DNA of 64,000 nucleotides from Bacillota bacterium (GTDB lineage Bacteria; Bacillota; Bacilli; Bu12): the NCBI GenBank assembly GCA_014896485.1, contig JADBKH010000010.1, positions 1 through 64,000 on the forward strand, given 5' to 3'. A program made the position numbers and the translations under genes. Below are positions 55,714 to 63,434 of the stretch, one piece after another (the first letter of the stretch is position 1; each line of letters starts with the position of its first letter). The notes beneath the pieces were generated by a model. It was not told the DNA's origin, did not search any database, and worked only from the letters and a program-made list of their open reading frames with translations.

Positions 55714-56590
55714 CTGTGGCCTGCAGGAGCAGGCTGTAAAGGGTATTGCGGGTGGTGTGATGCCGTTGCGCCAGCGTACGCAGTGCAGCGTTGCGGGAAA
55801 GCCCTTCCCCGGTCAGGCGGGAAAGCTCTTCTGCCACTTGCTGTGGATCCAACTCTTCCTCCTCTTGCGTCTCTCGGACATTGGCGTCGTGCAACGCATC
55901 GGCCCCTGCAACGACCACGACACACTCTCCCCGCACCGGCTGTTGCGCAATCTGCGCAGCGAGTGATTCCAGCGTTCCAGGGCGAATCTCTTCGTGGACC
56001 TTGGTCAATTCTCGGCAGAGCACCGCTGGCCGAGGGCCAAGCACCGCTGCCATCCTTGCCAAGCTCTCCGCGAGGCGATGGGGGGCTTCGTAAAAGATGA
56101 GGGTCTCGTTGCGTCCTGCCAGCTCCTGCAGACGCTTGCGCGCCGCTTGATCCTTGGCGGGTAGAAAGCCATCGAAGAGCAGGTGATCACAGCGTAATCC
56201 GGAAGCAACTGCTGCCACCACAAAAGCGCTCGGACCGGGCAAAACTTCGACTGCCGCACCGTCTTCACGCGCTTGCCGAACCAGCGCCGCTCCAGGATCG
56301 GAGATGCCCGGCATGCCTGCGTCGGTAACCAAGGCAACCCGCTGCCCTTCGCGCAACGCCGCCAGCAGACGTGGCGTCGCCCGCTCGACATTGTACGCGT
56401 GATAGGCAAACAGGGCTTTATGAATCTCATAGTGCGCCAACAGCTGTCTCGTCCGACGCGTGTCTTCTGCTGCCACCACATCACAAGTGCGCAGCACACG
56501 CAAGGCTCGCAAGGTGATGTCTTCTAGATTGCCGATGGGCGTAGGAACCACCGAGAGCAGCCCAGTCGGTGTAGAAATCGTCTGGCTCAC
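55706..56590 (-). CDS. rsmI: 16S rRNA 2'-O-ribose C1402 methyltransferase RsmI
   Basis: A 294-residue tetrapyrrole-methylase-fold enzyme. SVVPTPIGNLEDITLRAL, VTDAGMPGISDPG, VLPGPSAFVVA and FYEAPHRL. GTG start overlaps yabA by four bases. The C-terminal helical domain (about 230-290) is intact. Confidence 0.96.
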   Translation of the reverse strand: MSQTISTPTGLLSVVPTPIGNLEDITLRALRVLRTCDVVAAEDTRRTRQLLAHYEIHKALFAYHAYNVERATPRLLAALREGQRVALVTDAGMPGISDPGAALVRQAREDGAAVEVLPGPSAFVVAAVASGLRCDHLLFDGFLPAKDQAARKRLQELAGRNETLIFYEAPHRLAESLARMAAVLGPRPAVLCRELTKVHEEIRPGTLESLAAQIAQQPVRGECVVVVAGADALHDANVRETQEEEELDPQQVAEELSRLTGEGLSRNAALRTLAQRHHTTRNTLYSLLLQATEK

Positions 56591-56946
56591 CCCGCCGACT
56601 CACTTCCCAGGCCGGCGCGATCGGCTCGTTGCGCCTCTGCCAATCTTCCTTCACCGGCACTGGCGCGGTGAAGCAAGTCGGCGCAGAAAAGGCAAGCCTC
56701 TTCGCGCATGCCGCCAAAACGTAAGTTGCAGACATGAAAACCATCGTCATAAAGTTGCTTTAGGGCGGCAAAGGCAATCCCTTCAAGCCCCCCCTCTTCC
56801 TGCGCCATTTGGGTCAAGCGCAAGCGGCGGTTTTCTTCGGCCAAATCGGCAATCTGCACTTCAAGATTGGCCAACTCGTCATAGAGTGCTGCGACGCGCT
56901 GTTTCAACGCTGCAACTTCCACAAGGAGAGAGCCCTTCACTGGCAT
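56587..56946 (-). CDS. yabA: Replication initiation control protein YabA
   Basis: A 119-residue negative regulator of DnaA that bridges DnaA and DnaN. N-terminal coiled coil (about 10-48), then the zinc-binding C-terminal part HVCNLRFGG with CLFC at about 85-88. ATG at 56944-56946 gives the length expected from B. subtilis. It overlaps the ricT end by about 68 bases, which is unusual; a downstream GTG (56937) is possible. trmN6 (yabB) and yazA, normally downstream, are absent. Confidence 0.9.
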   Translation of the reverse strand: MPVKGSLLVEVAALKQRVAALYDELANLEVQIADLAEENRRLRLTQMAQEEGGLEGIAFAALKQLYDDGFHVCNLRFGGMREEACLFCADLLHRASAGEGRLAEAQRADRAGLGSESAG

Positions 56947-57826
56947 CACGATTCACCCCACCCAGAATTGCTCGCTCCGCTGCAATACATTCGTCAGCGG
57001 GGAGATCGGCGCGTTCATGCGTCTCATCCAGCTCGACTGAAAGGCGTTTGGCCCCGGCATCTACGGCACGAACCACTCCAGAACCCAGCATGGTCTCAAC
57101 ACGTGCACCGACCGAGGGCAAATCCTTCCCAAAGACTTCATAGCGCAAGCAACAGAGCAACCGGCCACACATGCCGGAGATTTTGGAAGGATTGACGCTG
57201 CTGGCCTGTTCTCGCGCCGTCTTGATCATCACCGGCGAAAAATGCGTCAGGAAAGACGAACAGCACAACTCCCGTCCACAGCGGCCAATCCCGCCCACCC
57301 GCTTCGCCTGATCGCGTGCGCCCAGCTGATGCAGCTCGATACGAGTGTGAAAGATCGCCGCCAAATCGCGCACCAGTGCCCTGAAATCGACCCGACCTTC
57401 TGCGGCAAAGTAAAACGTCAAATGCGATCGGTCGAATGTGTATTCGGCTGCAACGAGCTGCATCGGCAGTTGATGGGCTGCAATGCGCTCTGCGCAGATC
57501 CCCAGGGCATGGTAAGCTTTGGCCTCATTCTCACGTTGAATGCGTACATCCTGTGGCGTCGCTGGACGGATCACCGAGGGTACGTGCTCGGGTAGCTGAT
57601 CCTTTGGGTAAGAACGTGGTCCTTCGACAATCTCCCCGTAGGAGGGGCCTCGTTCCATCGCCACAAGGACAAATTGGTGCAAATGGAGCACCTGTTCCCC
57701 AGAATCGCAGTAGACGATTTCCCCACTCCGCTGAAAGCGCACGCCAACCACTTGCACCGATCTCGTCCCCTTTGTCACACTTGGCCGAGCAGGAGGATCG
57801 CCTCTGTCGCTTTCCTGCTGTCGCAT
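56879..57826 (-). CDS. ricT: RicT (YaaT), PSP1-domain competence/sporulation factor
   Basis: A 315-residue protein of the PSP1 family, part of the RicAFT complex that partners RNase Y. VVGVRFQRSGEIVYCD, VELHQ-type core (IELHQLGARDQAKRVGGIG), the cysteine clusters RCGRELCCSSF and GMCGRLLCCL (iron-sulfur ligands). The C-terminal about 25 residues run into yabA in another frame. ATG at 57824-57826 or GTG one codon before. Confidence 0.93.
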   Translation of the reverse strand: MRQQESDRGDPPARPSVTKGTRSVQVVGVRFQRSGEIVYCDSGEQVLHLHQFVLVAMERGPSYGEIVEGPRSYPKDQLPEHVPSVIRPATPQDVRIQRENEAKAYHALGICAERIAAHQLPMQLVAAEYTFDRSHLTFYFAAEGRVDFRALVRDLAAIFHTRIELHQLGARDQAKRVGGIGRCGRELCCSSFLTHFSPVMIKTAREQASSVNPSKISGMCGRLLCCLRYEVFGKDLPSVGARVETMLGSGVVRAVDAGAKRLSVELDETHERADLPADECIAAERAILGGVNRDASEGLSPCGSCSVETARRSTL

Positions 57827-57835
57827 CACCCTTCT

Positions 57836-58816
57836 TCAGCTAGAGGCAGCTTCCAGCAACGCCGCCGTCGCAGCCAGATGGGGATTGCCGTTCTCTTCGA
57901 CAACCGCCGCCCAATCCAACAGACGTGCCCAATCGTCAGCACGTTGCGACAGGGAAGCCGCAAAGGTTTCTTTTCCCCACGACAGGGAGCGCTCACCGTG
58001 CATGCGCTGCTGCGGCGCTTGTCCAGCCTGCTCGGCAAACAGATCGCGCAGCCAAGCCGCCATCAAGACGAGCAATGTCGTCACAAAAAGCCGATCGGCA
58101 TGATGGCGCAAGGCGCGTTCCAAACCAAAGAATGCATCGGCGATCTCTGCTTGCCCCAGCGCATGCAACACCTCTGCTGCAAGTTCGTCTGCCGCTGCAA
58201 AAGCAGCGGGATCAGCAAGCAGGTTTCCCTCTTCCTCCGAGGGGGCAAACGCCGCCGTATGAGCAGACTCTCCCCATCCATCTGCGCGCAGCGCAGCTTC
58301 CCGCTGGGCACGACTTTCCCGTGCAAGCCGTACCTGCACCATGCGGGAGCGCACGGTCGGCAACAGTCTCTCGGATTGTGAGGTGAGCAGCACCCCGACC
58401 GTCCCCACCGGAAGCTCCTCCAAAAAACGGAGCAGCGCGTTTTGCGCTTCCACGGTCAACCGCTCGGCCTGCTCGATCGCAAAAAAACGATGCGCCGCCC
58501 GGGGCCGTCTGCCCATGCGTTCCAGCAACTGACGCACGCTATCGATCCCGATCGAGGCGCCCTGTGCTACCACGACGAACATGTCGGGATGAACCCCGTG
58601 GAGCACCATGCGACACCCATCACAGGATTGGCAAGCATCCCCCTCTAGCGGTGCATCGCACAACCATGCCTGCGCCAGTGCCTCCACCAGGGCACGGCTA
58701 CTCGCCTGTGGAGCAGAGACAAAGCAGAGCAACGGAGGCAGGTGGTCCCGCACAATGGCGCGGCGTAACCGCTGCGCCACAACCTCTTGCTGCTCCTGTT
58801 GGGCCAGTTTCGCCAT
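57836..58816 (-). CDS. holB: DNA polymerase III delta-prime subunit
   Basis: A 326-residue clamp-loader subunit. CQSCDGCRMV zinc module, RFFAIEQAERLTVEAQNALL with LEELP (SRC-type region degenerate), and RLLPTVRSRMV. No functional Walker A is visible, as usual for delta-prime. Directly abuts the darA stop-side neighbour (darA ends at 58817). yaaR, normally between, is absent. Confidence 0.93.
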   Translation of the reverse strand: MAKLAQQEQQEVVAQRLRRAIVRDHLPPLLCFVSAPQASSRALVEALAQAWLCDAPLEGDACQSCDGCRMVLHGVHPDMFVVVAQGASIGIDSVRQLLERMGRRPRAAHRFFAIEQAERLTVEAQNALLRFLEELPVGTVGVLLTSQSERLLPTVRSRMVQVRLARESRAQREAALRADGWGESAHTAAFAPSEEEGNLLADPAAFAAADELAAEVLHALGQAEIADAFFGLERALRHHADRLFVTTLLVLMAAWLRDLFAEQAGQAPQQRMHGERSLSWGKETFAASLSQRADDWARLLDWAAVVEENGNPHLAATAALLEAASS

Positions 58817-59146
58817 TCAATACTGCTCGAAGCGAAGGATATCCACTACAAAAACGGTGGCTCCTCCGACCTGGACAGGCACGGGATAAGCCGATGCCGG
58901 TTCAGAAGAGCCATCGAGCGGGACCACAGGCGTCATCAATTGCTCACGGGCACGACAATTGATTTTGATCAGGTCCAGCACTTGATCGAGCCGGTGATCT
59001 TCGACGCCAATCAAGAAGGTGGTGTTTCCAGAGCGCAAGAAGCCCCCCGTAGAAGCGAGCTTGGTCGCACGAAAGTTCTGCGCTATGAGGGCATCGCGCA
59101 ACTTGTTGCCGTCTTTGTCTTGAACCACTGCAATGACGAGCTTCAC
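58817..59146 (-). CDS. darA: Cyclic-di-AMP receptor DarA (PstA/YaaQ)
   Basis: A 109-residue PII-like protein that binds c-di-AMP. MKLVIAVVQDKDGNKLRDAL, the nucleotide loop FRATKLASTGGFLRSGNTTF and GGATVFVVDILRFEQ. Overlaps the tmk stop by four bases. The matching cyclase disA is at 5.4-6.5 kb. Confidence 0.95.
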   Translation of the reverse strand: MKLVIAVVQDKDGNKLRDALIAQNFRATKLASTGGFLRSGNTTFLIGVEDHRLDQVLDLIKINCRAREQLMTPVVPLDGSSEPASAYPVPVQVGGATVFVVDILRFEQY

Positions 59147-59772
59147 CGGCCCACCATTCCCTTCTCGGAAAGCTTACGCCGCACTTCCTCGACGATCTGC
59201 GTTTCCACTTCGTCCGGCGAACGACTGGCATCGATCACGCAAATCCGCTGCGGGTAGGTTGCGGCCAACCGAAGAAAACGCGCACGCACTTTCTCGAAAT
59301 ACGAGCGTCCGCGTGCCTCAATGGGGTCACGCCGTTCGCCCTGGAGACGTTCGAGTGCCTGTTCAACCGGAAGATCGAGCAAGAAGGTAATATCGGGCCA
59401 AACGTCTTCACAGGCCAACTGATTCAGCCACATCAGCGTCCGATCGTCGATGCCCAGCGCCCCTTGGTAGGCCCAGGTGGCATCCGCGTAGCGATCCGAG
59501 AGGACAATCTGCCCACCTGCCAGCGCTGGCCGAATCTTCTCCCGCACCATTTGAGCCCGTGCTGCCTCAAAAAGGAGAAGTTCCACCAAGGGCTCTAGAA
59601 CAAAACTACTTTTGAGGATCAGGGTACGTAACTGCTCTCCTACCCCTGTACTGCCAGGGTCGTTTAGCAAAAGCGGTACCTGTCCCCACTCCGTCAGTTG
59701 CTGCTGCAGGCGCTTGACCTGCATGCTTTTGCCCGCGCCATCCATGCCTTCAACACTGATGAAAAACCCCGT
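59143..59772 (-). CDS. tmk: Thymidylate kinase
   Basis: A P-loop kinase phosphorylating dTMP: FFISVEGMDGAGKS, IVLSDRYADATWAYQGAL and VIDASRSPDEV. The first ATG in frame (59745) begins inside the P-loop strand and would delete the conserved FFISVEG. The only room for a start is between the yaaO-type stop (59773) and that strand: an ACG at 59770-59772 matches the family start position and has GGTGG upstream. Either an unusual ACG start or a sequence error (ATG to ACG). Confidence 0.88.
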   Translation of the reverse strand, partial: TGFFISVEGMDGAGKSMQVKRLQQQLTEWGQVPLLLNDPGSTGVGEQLRTLILKSSFVLEPLVELLLFEAARAQMVREKIRPALAGGQIVLSDRYADATWAYQGALGIDDRTLMWLNQLACEDVWPDITFLLDLPVEQALERLQGERRDPIEARGRSYFEKVRARFLRLAATYPQRICVIDASRSPDEVETQIVEEVRRKLSEKGMVGR

Positions 59773-61137
59773 CTATGCCACCACCGCAAAAGCCTCAAAG
59801 GGCTGTGACACGCCAGCATGAAACGCTGCGCCCACTTCTTTGAGACGGATCAGGTATTCGATAATCTCTGATGTCATCTTCTCCCCCGGCCACAACAAGG
59901 GCAGGCCAGGTGGATAGGGCGCCACGTATGTGGCCGCAACGCGGCCCTGCGCCTGCTGCAAGGGTACGATTTCTTTGCGTGCGAGCCAAGCCTCGCGAGG
60001 TGCCATTACCAGCTCACTTTCCGGCGGCTGGGGCAAGGAAGACCATCGATGATCACCCCGAGGCAGCTGCCCCAGGGCATGGAAAAGGCGCCAACGCGTG
60101 CCAGCATCGTCTGCGGGGGTCAATGAAAAAAGAAGATTGACCCCATACGCATACTCTGCAAAGATCCCCTGTCTTTCTAGTATACTCGCTGCCTGCCGCG
60201 CCGTCAGCCCACAACGGTCCACCCGCACCAACAATTTAAACGGATCCAGCCCATATCCCGGTGGAAGCGCTTGCGGAAGCAGCACTGCCACTTGATCGAG
60301 TGTTGCCACTTCCCGGCGAAATGCTTCTGCTTCGACGGCACTGCGCTGTAGGATGTGCAACCCGTCCTCCCTCAATTGCTCGACCGCTTCTTCCATCCCT
60401 GCCAGCAGCAATGCAGAGGGAGAGGTGGTCTGCAGCAGATCCAACCACGCCTTCAGTAGGACAAGTGGCGGGAGTGCACTGGCCTTTTTTTCGATCAAAA
60501 GCCAAGCGGTCTGTGTCGGTGAAGGCAGCTGCTTGTGAGCCCCCATCACTGTCACCGCCTCTCCGCCGAGAGGAGCCCCCAGCAAACGCAACAAGGCCCC
60601 ATGGGCCGCGTCCAAGGCGGTCGGTCGGCTCGAAAGCGTCGCGGGAAGTGGATAGATTCCCTCATAGGTGGGATAAGTCGCAAAAGCGTTCGTTTCCGGT
60701 CGTGGGGGCAGCGGTACATCAAAAGCCGTCAGGTAGGAGACGGGTTGCCAGTGGGGCATTGCGTCTGCATAGAGCAAACCCGTCAGTACGGAAAGATGGG
60801 CGTTGCGCCCCACAGTGAGCGAGGGAACAGCGTTTGCCAACCAGGCAACGGACGCAGCTACCCCTGCCGTTGCACCGTTGACCAAGGGGAGTGCCTCTTT
60901 TGCTCCCCACAAAGCGGCGGCACGCTCCTGCAGCACGGACAAAGCCCCTTGGGGAGCATGCAGGTCGTCGGTATCGGAAAGCTCGGTGAGATCCAACGCC
61001 CGCAGATCATCGACGCTCCCCTCTACAGGCGCTCTCCCCCATGCCCCACTCTTGGCTCCGGGCGTATGGAAGGAGAGCGCCGCCTTTTCGCGGTGCGCCA
61101 AAAGTTGTCGCAGCCAAGCATAAGCGTGCTGCGCCAC
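59773..61137 (-). CDS. Orn/Lys/Arg decarboxylase family protein (YaaO-type)
   Basis: A 454-residue fold-type I PLP enzyme: FHTPGAKSG, LVNGATAGV, YPTYEGIYPLP and the PLP lysine K202 in GAHKQLPSPTQ. The usual D-E-A-H-G motif reads LDAAHG, so the glutamate is replaced. Basic amino acid decarboxylation is the family activity; substrate not determinable. GTG start with GGGAGG six bases upstream. Upstream neighbour of tmk as in B. subtilis. Confidence 0.88.
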   Translation of the reverse strand: MAQHAYAWLRQLLAHREKAALSFHTPGAKSGAWGRAPVEGSVDDLRALDLTELSDTDDLHAPQGALSVLQERAAALWGAKEALPLVNGATAGVAASVAWLANAVPSLTVGRNAHLSVLTGLLYADAMPHWQPVSYLTAFDVPLPPRPETNAFATYPTYEGIYPLPATLSSRPTALDAAHGALLRLLGAPLGGEAVTVMGAHKQLPSPTQTAWLLIEKKASALPPLVLLKAWLDLLQTTSPSALLLAGMEEAVEQLREDGLHILQRSAVEAEAFRREVATLDQVAVLLPQALPPGYGLDPFKLLVRVDRCGLTARQAASILERQGIFAEYAYGVNLLFSLTPADDAGTRWRLFHALGQLPRGDHRWSSLPQPPESELVMAPREAWLARKEIVPLQQAQGRVAATYVAPYPPGLPLLWPGEKMTSEIIEYLIRLKEVGAAFHAGVSQPFEAFAVVA

Positions 61138-61198
61138 CCAATACCTCCCTACGCCGATCCCTTGGGATCAGTATAGGCTTTTTGAAGGAGAAAGCACT

Positions 61199-61381
61199 TT
61201 ATCGAAAAGCTGTGGTAATCTGACGCATTTGACGGACGAAGAAGGGGTAACGCCGATCGGAGGGATCGGTGGCAACCATTTCATGCTCGCAGAATCTGCA
61301 GATAAATTGACCGCATATGGCAATGCCGTACTGGGCCGGTTGGCCACAGACGATGCAGCGATGTTGATAAGCTGGCGCCAT
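61199..61381 (-). CDS. csfB: Anti-sigma factor Gin (CsfB)
   Basis: A 60-residue zinc protein: Cys 9, 12, 28 and 31 (CIVC and CRFC) with FICRFCEHEMVATDPSD and a basic C-terminus, matching Gin, which holds sigma-G (and sigma-E) inactive until engulfment. ATG with GAGG nine bases upstream. A near-perfect sigma-F promoter lies 38-67 bases upstream, the control expected for csfB. Confidence 0.9.
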   Translation of the reverse strand: MAPAYQHRCIVCGQPAQYGIAICGQFICRFCEHEMVATDPSDRRYPFFVRQMRQITTAFR

Positions 61382-61418
61382 CCCGAGCTGCCTCGCATCC
61401 TTCCCACAATCATCAAGT

Positions 61419-61448
61419 CAGTATGCCCATTCCCCGCTCTCAATATAC
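61419..61448 (-). promoter_or_regulatory. Sigma-F-type promoter of gin/csfB
   Basis: Minus-strand GTATA (61444-61448), 15-base spacer, GGGCATACTG (61419-61428). It fits the sigma-F consensus GYWTA-N15-GGNRANAHTR at all fixed positions but one; the sigma-G consensus (GTATA-N18-CATACTG) is also nearly met, as for B. subtilis csfB. Confidence 0.78.
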
Positions 61449-61492
61449 GCAGGGCAGGGGCACTTGTGTGGGAAGACGAGGCCAAAACTTCG

Positions 61493-63267
61493 TCAGGCAA
61501 TCTCGACCTGTTCTGCCAATCGTGCCACAGCATCGATCACGTCCTCCGTGCGACGCTGACAGGCCTGTTCAGCCAAGTGCCGCATGGATTCATAGCGAAC
61601 TGCATTGAGCAGCGCTTTGGTCCGTGGGATACGTCGTGGCACCACCGAAAGCCCATCTACCCCCAACCCGACCAAAAGGGGCATGTAGCTTGTGGATGGC
61701 GACTTGCGGCCAACTCTCCACAGACAACGACCTCTTTGTCCGCTTGGTGTGCTGCCCTCACCACGGCGGCAATCGTGCGCAACAGTGCGGGAGAGAAAGG
61801 ATCGACCTCTTTGACCGAACCAGCACGATCGCTGGCAGTCAAATATTGCGCCAAATCATTGGTACCCAAGCTGAAAAAGTCAGCTGTCTCCGCGAAGAGA
61901 TCGACACACAGGGCACACGCCGGTGTCTCAACCATCACGCCCAACGCTGCCGGAGCCGCCGGCAATCCTTCTCTCTGCAGCTCGTGCAGCGTACGTTCTA
62001 CTTGCTCGCGCACCCACAGCCATTCGTCCATGTCTGTCACCATCGGCACCAAAATCTGCACCGGTCCGTAAGAAGCGGCACGCAGCAAGGCACGCAGTTG
62101 GGTGTGCAGCAGTTGCGGATAGGCACGCAACAGGCGCACGCCGCGCAGGCCCAGGGCAGGGTTTTGTTCGTTAGGCAGACGAATTCCTGGGATGGGCTTG
62201 TCACTACCGGCATCGATCAGGCGGATCGTCACCGGGCTGCCGTGGGCGGCACTGACGGCAGCCCGATACCAGGCGAGCTGTTCTTCTTCCGAAGGTAGCT
62301 GCTCCTTTTTCGCAGCCTGAAAAAGGAACTCGGTCCGGAACAAGCCGATCCCTTCTGCCCCGGTCGTCAGAGCCGGCGCCACCTCCTGGGAAGTGGCGAT
62401 ATTGGCCAAGACACGCACCCGGCGCCCGTCCTCCGTCAATCCCACCCGATGGGCACTCCCCAAATAGCGCTGTTCCCGTTGCTGCCGGCGGCGTATCTCG
62501 TCGGTATACAGCTGAATCGTGGTCGGCAACGGATCGATGACGACCAAGCCCCGATCCCCGTCGACGATGACGGTTTCCCCCGGAGAGAGCAGATCGAGCA
62601 GCCCGTCGATGCCAATCACAGCTGGCAATCCAAGCGACTCGGCCAAGATGGTCGTATGCGCCGTATTGCTCCCCAGTTCGCTGCACAAGGCCAAAGGCTT
62701 TCTCCCCAAGCGCTGCAAGAGATCGGGAGGAGGCAACTCCCGCCCACACAAGACGACATCGTGCCGGTCGCCCCCTTGCTGTGGACGATCGTTCGCCCGC
62801 ATCTCGAAGACCAACCTGCGCCCTGCTTCGCGGACGTCTTGTGCCCGCTCCCGCAGGTAGACGTTGTCCAGCTCCTCAAAGAGCGTCACTGTCTTTTCGA
62901 CGACAGCCGCTACGGCAGCTTCCGCATTTTCATGAAGGTCCGCAATATGATGCCGGACGTTCTCTGCGAAGGTGCGATCCTGCACGAACAGTGCATAGGC
63001 GCGGAAAAGATCGACGGCTTCTGCGGCGTTGCGCTGTTGTGCCATGCGTTCGACACGCTGCAGCTGTTGCAACGCCTGGGCGACGGCAGCCTGAAAACGC
63101 CCCCACTCGGCTTCCACCTCGTCTTCGCGGATCGTGCGGGTGGAGGTTTTTCCAATTTCTGGGTCGATCACCCATGCGGGTCCGATGGCGATTCCCGGTG
63201 CACCGGGATACCCCTTTACGCGTCGTTCATGGGAGGCGGTCTCGTTGTACTCGATTGTCACGACCAT
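61493..63267 (-). pseudogene. ptsI: Phosphoenolpyruvate-protein phosphotransferase (PTS enzyme I), frameshifted near the 3' end
   Basis: The main frame runs 63267 to about 61678 and then reads into a stop at 61657; the last about 60 residues continue in another frame from about 61684 to 61493 (LLVGLGVDGLSVVPRRIPR). One missing C in the minus-strand CCCC run at 61678-61681 would give ATCPLLVGLGVDG, restoring the family sequence. Active-site His in NTAHTTILA, PEP-binding RTEFLF, GLRGVRLL, GTNDLAQYLTASDR and CGELA are intact. No ptsH is adjacent. ATG 63265-63267 with GAGGTGG ten bases upstream. Confidence 0.9.
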
Positions 63268-63318
63268 CGGTATCTGTCCACCTCTCGTACCCCTGTTGAC
63301 CCCTCGCTCTTGGTTGAC

Positions 63319-63348
63319 AGTATAGCGTGTCGAGAGCGTTTTCCCCAA
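63319..63348 (-). promoter_or_regulatory. Possible sigma-A promoter of ptsI
   Basis: Minus-strand TTGGGG (63343-63348), 18-base spacer, TATACT (63319-63324), 52 bases before the ATG. Confidence 0.42.
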
Positions 63349-63434
63349 ATCTTTTGATACGCCAGGCACCCTTCTTCCTATCCCTGCGCGAAGTGATCTG
63401 CTATGCTGTCCGGTGCAGCCAAAGGAGGAGACCA

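Noticed and set aside
61168-61533. A longer 121-codon minus-strand frame over gin
   Set aside because: It is out of frame with the Cys4 Gin sequence, which matches the known family and has a ribosome site and sporulation promoter.
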